A stretch of DNA of 6,173 bases, from the NCBI GenBank assembly GCA_012518475.1, contig JAAYSB010000220.1:1-6173 (forward strand), in the 5' to 3' direction. The translations under genes were made by a program, and so were the position numbers. This DNA is from Intrasporangiaceae bacterium. Lineage in GTDB: Bacteria; Actinomycetota; Actinomycetes; Actinomycetales; Dermatophilaceae. Positions within the stretch are counted from its first letter, which is position 1; every line of letters begins with the position of its first letter. The notes under the pieces are model-generated. The model had not been told where the DNA came from and searched no databases. It saw only the letters and a list, made by a program, of their open reading frames with translations. Shown here piece after piece: positions 1 through 6,137 of this stretch.

Positions 1-1
1 C

Positions 2-2248
2 GTCGTCGAGCGGGAGCGCGAGCGGATGGCGTTCCGCGCCGCGTCCTACTGGGACGTCACCGCCGACGTCACCCCGGACAGCCCCGCCAGCCAGTTCACC
101 CCGCGCCTCACCTCGATCGACGGCCAGCGCGTCGCGACCGGTCGTGACTTCGCCGACGACGGAACCCTCACGAACGACAAGGTCGTCCACCTCGACCAGG
201 ACCGCGCCACAGGTATCGCGTATGCGACGCGCGCCGCCGATGTCGCCGTCACCTCGGTCTCCGAGAAGCCGTACCGCCGCAGCCCGGCCGCACCGTTCAT
301 CACCTCGACGCTGCAGCAGGAGGCCAGCCGCAAGCTGCGCCTGTCGTCGAAGAACGCGATGCGGGTAGCGCAGCGTCTCTATGAGGGTGGCTACATCACC
401 TACATGCGGACCGACAGCACGACGCTGTCCGAGTCGGCGATCACCGCGGCCCGGCAGCAGGCACGCGACCTCTACGGGGCCGAGTACGTGCCGGACTCCC
501 CGCGCCGCTATGCCAAGAAGGCCAAAGGCGCCCAGGAGGCGCATGAGGCGATCCGCCCCGCGGGGGATCGGTTCCGGACCCCGGCCCAGGTGGCCGGCGA
601 GCTGCGCGGTGACGAGTTCGCCCTCTATGAGCTGATCTGGAAGCGGACCATTGCCTCGCAGATGGCCGACGCCCGCGGGTCCACCGCCACGGTCAAGCTC
701 GGAGCGACCCTCGGCGCCGAGGCTCCGGCGGAGACGGTCGAGTACTCGGCCAGCGGCACGGTCATCACCTTCCGCGGCTTCCTCGCTGCCTACGAGGAGG
801 GACGTGACGAGCGCCGGACCACGCGCAAGAAGGATGAGGCCGAGCAGGAGCGGCGTTTGCCCAAGCTGTCCGAGGGGGTCGCGCTCGAGGTGCTGCGCGC
901 GGACGCCGAGGGACACGAGACCTCCCCGCCGCCGCGCTACACGGAGGCCACGCTCGTCAAGGCCATGGAGGAGCGCGGCATCGGCCGCCCGTCCACCTAT
1001 GCCTCGACGATCGGCACCATCCAGGATCGCGGCTATGTCCGCACCCAGGGCAGCGCCCTGGTCCCGACTTGGCTCGCATTCGCAGTGACCAGACTGCTCG
1101 AGGTCCACTTCACCCACCTCGTCGACTACGACTTCACCGCGACGATGGAGGGCGGCCTCGACGCGATCGCAGCCGGCCAGGAGCAGCGCGTCGAGTGGCT
1201 CCAGCGGTTCTACTTCGGTGACGAGGCGACGAGCGGCGAGGGGCTGCGTGACCTCGTCGACGACCTCGGTGACATCGACGCCCGAGCCATCAGCACGATC
1301 GAGATCGGCGACGGGATCGTCGTGCGGGTCGGCCGCTACGGCCCCTACGTCGAGGAAGTGACCCCCGCCGGGGTCGACCCGGCCACCGGCGAGATGACCG
1401 ACGGTGCCGCGACCGATGTGGCTCCGAAGCGGGCCACGATCGGCGATGACATCGCCCCCGACGAGCTCACCCCCGAGAAGGCCCGCGAGATCCTCGCCGC
1501 TGCCGCCGACGACGGTCGCGTCCTCGGCCAGGACCCCGCGACCGGGTACGACATCGTGGCCAAGGCCGGCCGCTACGGGCCCTATGTCACCGAGGTGCTG
1601 CCGGAGAGCGACGAGGCGCCCAAGCGCGGCAAGGCGAAGGTCAAGCCGCGCACGGCCTCCCTGTTCAAGGACATGGACCTGGCGACGATCGACCTCGACA
1701 CCGCGCTGCGACTCATGTCCCTGCCGCGGGTCGTCGGGACCGTCTCCGAGACGAGCACCGATGCCGAGGGTAACGAGAAGCAGACCGAGGTCGAGATCAC
1801 CGCGCAGAACGGCCGCTACGGCCCCTATCTGAAGAAGGGCACCGACTCCCGCTCGCTCACCTCCGAGACCCAGCTCTTCGACATCACCCTCGAGGAGGCG
1901 CTGGCAATCTATGCCCAGCCCAAGCAGCGGGGACGCGCCGCCGCGGCGCCGCTCAAGGAGCTCGGCAACGACCCCGTGAGCGGCAAGCCGATGGTCGTCA
2001 AGGACGGGCGCTTCGGTCCATATGTCACCGACGGGGAGACCAACGCGACGCTGCGCAAGGGCGACGAGCCGGAGTCGATCACCCCGGAGCGGGGCGCCGA
2101 GCTGCTCGCCGAGAAGCGCGCCAAGGGCCCGACGACCCGCAAGCGTGCGGCGAAGAAGACGACCCGCAAGACGGCCAAGAAGGCCACCCCGCGCAAGAGC
2201 ACCGCGAAGAAGTCGACCGCGAAGAAGTCGACGACCAAGAAGGCGTGA
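2..2248 (+). CDS. topA: DNA topoisomerase I (type IA), 5'-truncated by the window edge
   Basis: This enzyme relaxes negative supercoils by cutting one DNA strand through a 5'-phosphotyrosine link. The reading frame is open from base 2 and continues family sequence (VVERERERMAFRAASYW), so the ATG at 26 is internal and the true start lies to the left. By comparison with roughly 930-residue actinobacterial TopA, about 190 residues, including the Toprim metal-binding domain, are missing; that number is from memory. Visible are the active-site motif YITYMRTDS (392-418, catalytic Tyr codon 401-403), AQEAHEAIRP (530-559), and YTEATLVKAMEERGIGRPST (from 938). Four C-terminal topoisomerase repeats carry GRYGPY or GRFGPY at about 1331, 1568, 1811 and 2006. 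The last 45 or so residues are a Lys/Arg/Thr/Ala tail with tandem KSTAK units. Such repeats and basic tails replace zinc fingers in actinobacterial enzymes and aid DNA binding and processivity. The stop lies 3 bp before the next gene. Confidence 0.97.
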   Translation, partial: VVERERERMAFRAASYWDVTADVTPDSPASQFTPRLTSIDGQRVATGRDFADDGTLTNDKVVHLDQDRATGIAYATRAADVAVTSVSEKPYRRSPAAPFITSTLQQEASRKLRLSSKNAMRVAQRLYEGGYITYMRTDSTTLSESAITAARQQARDLYGAEYVPDSPRRYAKKAKGAQEAHEAIRPAGDRFRTPAQVAGELRGDEFALYELIWKRTIASQMADARGSTATVKLGATLGAEAPAETVEYSASGTVITFRGFLAAYEEGRDERRTTRKKDEAEQERRLPKLSEGVALEVLRADAEGHETSPPPRYTEATLVKAMEERGIGRPSTYASTIGTIQDRGYVRTQGSALVPTWLAFAVTRLLEVHFTHLVDYDFTATMEGGLDAIAAGQEQRVEWLQRFYFGDEATSGEGLRDLVDDLGDIDARAISTIEIGDGIVVRVGRYGPYVEEVTPAGVDPATGEMTDGAATDVAPKRATIGDDIAPDELTPEKAREILAAAADDGRVLGQDPATGYDIVAKAGRYGPYVTEVLPESDEAPKRGKAKVKPRTASLFKDMDLATIDLDTALRLMSLPRVVGTVSETSTDAEGNEKQTEVEITAQNGRYGPYLKKGTDSRSLTSETQLFDITLEEALAIYAQPKQRGRAAAAPLKELGNDPVSGKPMVVKDGRFGPYVTDGETNATLRKGDEPESITPERGAELLAEKRAKGPTTRKRAAKKTTRKTAKKATPRKSTAKKSTAKKSTTKKA
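2195..2239 (+). repeat. Tandem 15-bp repeats encoding the lysine-rich TopA tail
   Basis: Three consecutive 15-bp units encode KSTAK, KSTAK and KSTTK. The units GCGAAGAAGTCGACC (2204-2218) and GCGAAGAAGTCGACG (2219-2233) differ by one base. They lie inside topA, immediately before its stop. The encoded peptide resembles the basic tails of actinobacterial histone-like proteins and TopA. Near-identical short tandem units such as these can change copy number by slippage, which would alter tail length without shifting the frame; that consequence is inference. Confidence 0.8.
2238..2243 (+). promoter_or_regulatory. Shine-Dalgarno-like AGAAGG for the ligase gene, inside topA
   Basis: AGAAGG matches five of six bases of the AGGAGG consensus and ends 8 nt before the ATG at 2252. 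It lies within the last codons of topA, so the two genes are probably translationally coupled. It supports 2252 as the start of the ligase. Confidence 0.5.
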
Positions 2249-2251
2249 CGG

Positions 2252-3835
2252 ATGATCGTCTCGACCCTGCTCAGTCCCACGCTGCTCAGCGACGTCGCGA
2301 TCCTCCTGCGCCGAGGCGTCCTCGGCCCGGCCCTGCCGCACCGCACGGCCGGGCAGGTGGCCTCCCTCCTCGCCTACGGCGCCGGCCTGTTCGGTGAGCT
2401 GCGTCAGGCCGCGAAGCGGGCGCCCAACCACCTCGCGATCATCGACGACGAGCAGCAGCTGACCTACGACGAGCTGCTCGGACTCGTCGAGCGGACCAGC
2501 GGGGTCCTCAAGGGCTTCGGTCTCGGTGACACCGACCGGGTCGGGGTCCTCGCCCGCAACCACGTCGGCACGCTCGCCGCGATGGCCGGTGTCGATGCCA
2601 TCGGCGCCGACCTCGTCCTGCTCAACACCGGCCTGACCCCCGACCAGCTCGTCCGCATCGCTGCGGACCAGGAACTGACTGCGATCGTCTTCGACGACGA
2701 GTTCGCCGAGACGGTCAGCGGTCTCGACCTGGCCCGGATCAGTGAGAGCGACCTGGCCGCGCGGGTTCCCTCGGTCGGGCGCCCGTGGTTCCTCCGGCCC
2801 ACCCGCGCCGGGCGGACGATCGTGCTCACCTCCGGGACGACCGGCACGCCCAAGGGCGCTCGACGCCCGACCCCTCCCGGCATCGGGCCGCTCGCGACGA
2901 TCCTCGACCGGATCCCGTTCAACGCCGGCGAGCGGATGCTGATCTCGGCGCCCGTGTTCCACACGTGGGGGTATGCGGCGCTCCAGCTCGCGCTCGGCAC
3001 CCGGGCCACGATGGTCCTGCAGCGGGTCTTCGATCCGGCAGCGGCCCGAGATGCACTGGAGACGTACGGGATCCACGCCCACGTCGCCGTCCCGGTGATG
3101 ATCCAGCGCATGCTCGAGCTGCCCGCCGACCACACCGCCCGTCACCGTCGCTCCCTGCGGATCACGGCCCTGTCGGGGTCGGCGCTCCCGGGTGGCCTGG
3201 CCAGCGCATACATGAACGAGTACGGCGACGTCCTCTACAACCTCTACGGCTCGACCGAGGCCTCCTGGGTGTCCATCGCGACGCCCGAGGACCTGCGCCG
3301 CGACCCGCGCACCTCCGGCCGGCCACCGCGTGGCACGGTCGTCCGGATCCTCGACGACGACGGCCGGGAGGTTCGTCCCGGCGAGGTCGGGCGGATCTTC
3401 GCCGGAAACGACCTTCTCTTCGACGGCTACACCACCGGACAGACCAAGGAGTACATCGACGGCCTCATGGCGACCGGTGACCTCGGCTCCATGCGCGACG
3501 GTCTCGTCTTCGTCGAGGGCCGCGAGGACGACATGATCATCAGCGGCGGCGAGAACGTCTATCCCGACGAGGTGCAGATCGCCCTCGACAGGCTCGACGA
3601 CATCCGCGAGTGCGCCGTCGTCGGTGTTCCGGATGACCACTTCGGCCAGCGGCTCGTGGCCTTCATCGTCCTGCGCGAGGGATCCGACCTGACCGAGGAG
3701 GACGCCATCTCGTTCGTCAAGAAGCAGGTCGCCCGGCACGCGGTACCCCGCGAGATCCACATCATCGACGAGCTGCCCCGCAACGCCACCGGCAAGATCC
3801 TCAGCCGGGAGCTGCGGGCCAGGCTGGCCGAGTGA
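2252..3835 (+). CDS. AMP-forming fatty-acid-CoA ligase (FadD2/FadD12-like)
   Basis: A 527-residue member of the adenylate-forming (ANL) superfamily. It is predicted to activate a fatty acid with ATP to an acyl-adenylate and transfer it to CoA in the cytoplasm or at the membrane face. All core motifs are present: the phosphate-binding loop TSGTTGTPKG (residues 193-202), YGSTEAS (332-338), TGDLG with the ATP-ribose Asp (D410), the hinge region GREDDMIISGGENVYP (from about 423), and the C-terminal catalytic lysine in PRNATGKIL (K515). The large N-terminal domain is about residues 1-423 and the mobile C-terminal domain follows. Spans such as SGSALPG, FGDVLYNLYGSTEA-like and GRPPRGTVVRILDDDGR recall mycobacterial FadD2/FadD12, so a medium- or long-chain acyl substrate is the best guess. 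Substrate cannot be read from the sequence. The start is supported by an SD-like site and by lying 3 bp after topA. The HEAT gene follows 7 bp after the stop, so all three probably share one transcript. Confidence 0.93.
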   Translation: MIVSTLLSPTLLSDVAILLRRGVLGPALPHRTAGQVASLLAYGAGLFGELRQAAKRAPNHLAIIDDEQQLTYDELLGLVERTSGVLKGFGLGDTDRVGVLARNHVGTLAAMAGVDAIGADLVLLNTGLTPDQLVRIAADQELTAIVFDDEFAETVSGLDLARISESDLAARVPSVGRPWFLRPTRAGRTIVLTSGTTGTPKGARRPTPPGIGPLATILDRIPFNAGERMLISAPVFHTWGYAALQLALGTRATMVLQRVFDPAAARDALETYGIHAHVAVPVMIQRMLELPADHTARHRRSLRITALSGSALPGGLASAYMNEYGDVLYNLYGSTEASWVSIATPEDLRRDPRTSGRPPRGTVVRILDDDGREVRPGEVGRIFAGNDLLFDGYTTGQTKEYIDGLMATGDLGSMRDGLVFVEGREDDMIISGGENVYPDEVQIALDRLDDIRECAVVGVPDDHFGQRLVAFIVLREGSDLTEEDAISFVKKQVARHAVPREIHIIDELPRNATGKILSRELRARLAE

Positions 3836-3842
3836 CCGCGGC

Positions 3843-4451
3843 ATGACGGGGCCGACTCAGCAGCCCCGAGACCCCTTGGCTGAGATCCTCCTCGGACTCA
3901 AGCACCCGCACGAGGACATCCGCCAGCGGGCCGCTCTAGCGCTCGGCGCCCAGGTCACCCCCGACCTGGCCGGACGGCTCGCCGCAATGCTCTGGGAGGA
4001 GCCGGACTTCTTCGTCCGGGAGACGCTGACCTGGGTGCTCGTCCGCATCGGTCGGGCCGCGCTGCCGCTCGCGGTGGCGGCGCTCGATGACGAGCGTGGC
4101 CAGGTCCGGTTCGACGCCGTCCACCTCATCGGCAAGATCGGCGACCCGAGCGCACTGCCCGCCGTTCTCCCGGTCACGGCCGACGCGGACGACGACGTCG
4201 CCGCCAAGGCGCGCTTCGTCCTCACCCGCCTCGGTGACCCGGCGGCGATCCCGGCGCTCACCGCATACCTCGGCCGCGGCGGTGACGACCGGCGGACCGA
4301 GCTGACGCGGGATCTGGCGACCTTCGGCCCGGCTGCCGTGCCGCACCTCGAGGAGGCCCTCGACCATGAGGACGAGGCGGTACGACGGCATGCTCGCTGG
4401 GTCCTCGACGTCATCGCCGACCAGAACGCCGCTCCTCAGCGGAACGAGTAG
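3843..4451 (+). CDS. HEAT-repeat domain protein
   Basis: A 202-residue, alpha-helical repeat protein with no signal peptide or membrane segment, so probably cytoplasmic. About six HEAT (PBS-lyase-like) units of 30-33 residues can be read, around residues 11-40, 41-72, 73-103, 104-135, 136-168 and 169-195. Each has a pattern like VRxxAxxxLxxIGDP: for example DIRQRAALALGA, QVRFDAVHLIGKIGDP, DVAAKARFVLTRLGDP and AVRRHARWVLDVIA. Such solenoids usually bind other proteins or nucleic acids. No catalytic motif is visible and no partner is indicated, so the function is unknown. Its ATG is 7 bp after the ligase stop and has no clear Shine-Dalgarno, which suggests translation by reinitiation from the ligase gene. 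Its last 16 bp overlap the end of the opposing SIMPL gene. Confidence 0.85.
   Translation: MTGPTQQPRDPLAEILLGLKHPHEDIRQRAALALGAQVTPDLAGRLAAMLWEEPDFFVRETLTWVLVRIGRAALPLAVAALDDERGQVRFDAVHLIGKIGDPSALPAVLPVTADADDDVAAKARFVLTRLGDPAAIPALTAYLGRGGDDRRTELTRDLATFGPAAVPHLEEALDHEDEAVRRHARWVLDVIADQNAAPQRNE
4429..4442. terminator. Short hairpin at the convergent gene ends (weak terminator candidate)
   Basis: CCGCT-CCTC-AGCGG forms a 5-bp stem with a 4-nt loop, spanning the overlapping 3' ends of the HEAT gene and the SIMPL gene. It is the only hairpin I noticed at this junction and could act in both directions. It is short, has no T-tract and lies in coding sequence, so termination is tentative. Confidence 0.22.
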
Positions 4452-5209
4452 ACCACCGAGACGTCGACCCGCACGGTCTGGGTGCCGGGCGAGAGCGGCA
4501 TGGCCGCACCGTCCTCCGCTGCACCGGCCATGGTGGCGTCCATCCGGTACGGAGCGGGCGTCTCGATGCTCGCCTCGCTGATACTCACGACGTCGCCGAG
4601 GCTGCGACCGGCGGCGTCGGCATACTCCTCCGCCTTCGCGCGGGCGTCCGCGACGGCACGCTTGCGGGCGTCCTTGAGGAGAGCCTCGTTGTCCTCGAGG
4701 TCGAAGGAGATGCCGTTGATGATCGTCGAGTCGCCGCCTGATGCGGCGGCCTTCCCGATGATCTCCCCGGCGGTTTCGACGTCGCGCAGCGTCGCCCGGA
4801 CCGCCTGGGTCACCTGATAGCCGGTGATCCGCTGGGTGTTCCCGCTGTAGTCGTACTGCGGCTGGATCGAGATCTGCGTCGTGGCGATGTCCCGTTCCTC
4901 GACTCCGTTGTCCTGCAACGTCTTCAACAGGGCGGCGCTCGCCTCGTTGGCCTTGGTGAGGGCGACGTCGACGCTGCTCTCGACGACATTGACCCCGATG
5001 TCGATCCGGAGCGTGTCCGGCACACCCTCGACCCGCGCCGTGCCGGTCACAGTGACCCCCGGCCCCGGGGCGGCCGCGGAGACCGGGGTGGTGGCAGCAG
5101 CCGCCGACCGGGCACTGGGCAGGCCGGTGGCCAGGAGGATGACGGCGACGACGAGAGCCAGGACCAGGGCGATGAGACCGAGGGTGCGCGCGGCGATGGT
5201 TGTGTCCAT
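4436..5209 (-). CDS. SIMPL-domain (DUF541) protein, secreted or membrane-anchored
   Basis: A 257-residue protein. An N-terminal hydrophobic segment (about residues 9-29) is followed by an Ala/Ser/Pro-rich linker, so it is either exported or tethered outside the membrane. A SIMPL/DUF541 domain runs from about residue 52 to the end: it opens with VTVTGTARVEGVPDTLRI, includes ITGYQVTQAVRATLRDVETA, and has the helix LLKDARKRAVADARAKAEEY before closing with VRVDVSVVYSF. Family members are periplasmic or surface proteins, some linked to oxidative-stress tolerance (E. coli YggE) or to IRAK-related signalling in animals. The biochemical role is unknown. I chose the ATG at 5209 because the hydrophobic export segment follows directly. 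The longer frame to 5377 would cover the divergent promoter and the merR start. No Shine-Dalgarno is visible before 5209. The 3' end overlaps the HEAT gene by 16 bp. Confidence 0.88.
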   Translation of the reverse strand: MDTTIAARTLGLIALVLALVVAVILLATGLPSARSAAAATTPVSAAAPGPGVTVTGTARVEGVPDTLRIDIGVNVVESSVDVALTKANEASAALLKTLQDNGVEERDIATTQISIQPQYDYSGNTQRITGYQVTQAVRATLRDVETAGEIIGKAAASGGDSTIINGISFDLEDNEALLKDARKRAVADARAKAEEYADAAGRSLGDVVSISEASIETPAPYRMDATMAGAAEDGAAMPLSPGTQTVRVDVSVVYSFR

Positions 5210-5217
5210 GGCGATAG

Positions 5218-5243
5218 GACGCGGGCCGGGTCGCGGCGGTTCC
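5218..5243 (-). promoter_or_regulatory. Possible ECF-sigma (SigE-type) promoter for the SIMPL gene
   Basis: Read on the minus strand, GGAAC (5243-5239) and CGTC (5221-5218) are separated by 17 bp. This resembles actinobacterial envelope-stress (SigE-class) promoters, generally GGAAC then CGTT/CGTC-like. Transcription would begin close to the ATG at 5209, fitting the missing Shine-Dalgarno (a leaderless mRNA). Short GC-rich motifs like these occur often by chance in such DNA, so this is a weak call. Confidence 0.28.
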
Positions 5244-5275
5244 GGACCGTTTCGCAGACTCCTCAGCGACGTGAC

Positions 5276-5306
5276 TTGACCCTCACGCGGCGAGAGGGCG
5301 CAGGCT
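5276..5306 (+). promoter_or_regulatory. MerR-type promoter (19-bp spacer) of the TipA-like regulator
   Basis: A -35 box TTGACC (5276-5281) and a -10 box CAGGCT (5301-5306) are separated by 19 bp, the over-long spacer typical of promoters that MerR-family proteins activate by twisting the DNA. Counting from the -10 box places +1 at about 5313, exactly the first ATG of merR. The -10 box is a poor match to the housekeeping consensus, as expected for an activator-dependent promoter. Boxes, spacing and palindrome are seen directly; the start point and mechanism are inferred. Confidence 0.65.
5280..5298. promoter_or_regulatory. MerR/TipA-type operator palindrome
   Basis: CCCTCACGCGGCGAGAGGG is a 19-bp inverted repeat in which eight of nine base pairs match around a central base (5289). 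It fills the spacer between the -35 and -10 boxes, the standard position for a MerR-family dimer. The CCTCACG half-site resembles TipA-class operators. The most likely binder is the product of the adjacent merR gene, giving autoregulation. Because the same intergenic region serves the SIMPL gene, that gene could also be affected. Confidence 0.68.
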
Positions 5307-5312
5307 GAGGTC

Positions 5313-6092
5313 ATGAGCAGGACAATGAGCGCCATGGAGCGCACAGTCGGACAGGTTGCGGAGGACTTCGACGTCACGGTGCGGACACTGCACTACTACG
5401 ACGAGATCGCCCTCGTGACCCCGAGTGAGCGGACCACGGCGGGCTACCGGCTCTATACGGACGAGGACGTCCAGCGACTCGCGAAGGTGGTCCTCTACCG
5501 CCGCCTCGGGATGCCGCTGGAGCAGATCCGTGGGGTGGTCGACGGGGGAGATGCCGTCGACCATCTCCGTCGCCAGCGCGCGGCGGTCCTGACCAGGATC
5601 GACGAGATGAAGGATCTCGTCGTCGCGATCGACACGATGATGGAGACAGAGATGAGTGACCGACCCGCCAGCGACGCCGAGCTGAAGGAGATCTTCGGTG
5701 ACGGCTTCGGTGAGGACTACCAGCAGGAGGCCGAGGAGCGGTGGGGCGAGAGCGACGCCTGGCAGCAGTCGCAGTCGCGCACCAGGAAGTACTCGAAGGC
5801 CGAGTGGGAGCAGATCAAGGCCGAGAGCGAGGAGATCACCCTCGCCTTCGTCCGGGCTCTCGACGCCGGGGAGCCGGCGACGAGCGTCGCGGCCATGAAT
5901 GCGGCGGAGGCGGCCCGGCTGCAGATCCACACCCGGTTCTACGACCTCACCTCGGACTTCCACCGGAACCTCGGGGACCTGTATGTCGCCGACCCCCGGT
6001 TCACGAAGACCTACGAGGACATCAGGCCGGGACTGGCGCAGTACGTCCGCGACGCCATCCACGCCAACGCCGACCGGCAGGCGGGCGCCTGA
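5313..6092 (+). CDS. MerR-family regulator with TipAS ligand-binding domain (TipA-like)
   Basis: A 259-residue transcription regulator. The winged helix-turn-helix covers residues 10-80, with VGQVAEDFDVTVRTLHYYDE, the wing around RTTAGYRLY (40-48) and the second helical unit EDVQRLAKVVLYRRLGMPLEQI. A dimerisation coiled coil follows (about 85-115), then a TipAS domain (about 130-255) ending in LYVADPRFTKTYEDIRPGLA. TipAS domains bind small molecules, such as thiopeptide antibiotics in Streptomyces TipA, and switch on target promoters. The cysteine that TipA uses for covalent capture appears replaced by Leu212 (FYDLTSDFH, compared with FYDCS-like from memory). The protein contains no cysteine. 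Three in-frame ATGs (5313, 5325, 5334) are possible starts; 5313 coincides with the inferred transcription start, while 5334 begins right at the conserved domain. It is divergent from the SIMPL gene and probably autoregulated. No obvious efflux or resistance target is in view. Confidence 0.92.
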   Translation: MSRTMSAMERTVGQVAEDFDVTVRTLHYYDEIALVTPSERTTAGYRLYTDEDVQRLAKVVLYRRLGMPLEQIRGVVDGGDAVDHLRRQRAAVLTRIDEMKDLVVAIDTMMETEMSDRPASDAELKEIFGDGFGEDYQQEAEERWGESDAWQQSQSRTRKYSKAEWEQIKAESEEITLAFVRALDAGEPATSVAAMNAAEAARLQIHTRFYDLTSDFHRNLGDLYVADPRFTKTYEDIRPGLAQYVRDAIHANADRQAGA

Positions 6093-6137
6093 GCCGCCAC
6101 CCACCGGCGCCACCCGGCGCCCGCGGACCCAGCGAAC

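Noticed and set aside
26..28. ATG at 26 as the start of topA
   Set aside because: The upstream codons from base 2 continue conserved TopA sequence, and a start here would lack the Toprim domain required for activity.
2464..3135. Minus-strand 223-codon open frame opposite the ligase
   Set aside because: It lies entirely within a gene carrying all ANL-superfamily motifs, and its Ser/Arg/Thr/Pro-rich product shows no family features.
2785..3480. Plus-strand 231-codon frame within the ligase
   Set aside because: It is an alternate frame of the ligase giving an Arg/Pro/Asp-rich product. It is explained by third-position GC bias.
3836..3842. Promoter for the HEAT gene
   Set aside because: The gap is only 7 bp, and I saw no convincing -35/-10 pair in the ligase 3' end.
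5210..5377. Upstream 56-residue extension of the SIMPL protein on the minus strand, containing a lipobox-like LMTSAC
   Set aside because: It would run through the MerR-type promoter and operator and the start of merR. A proper hydrophobic export segment follows the ATG at 5209, and the extension has no Shine-Dalgarno. The lipobox resemblance is probably chance.
6093..6137. Short direct repeat of CCGGCGCC-like sequence after merR
   Set aside because: Two GC-rich copies in 25 bp are expected by chance at this composition, and nothing indicates function.
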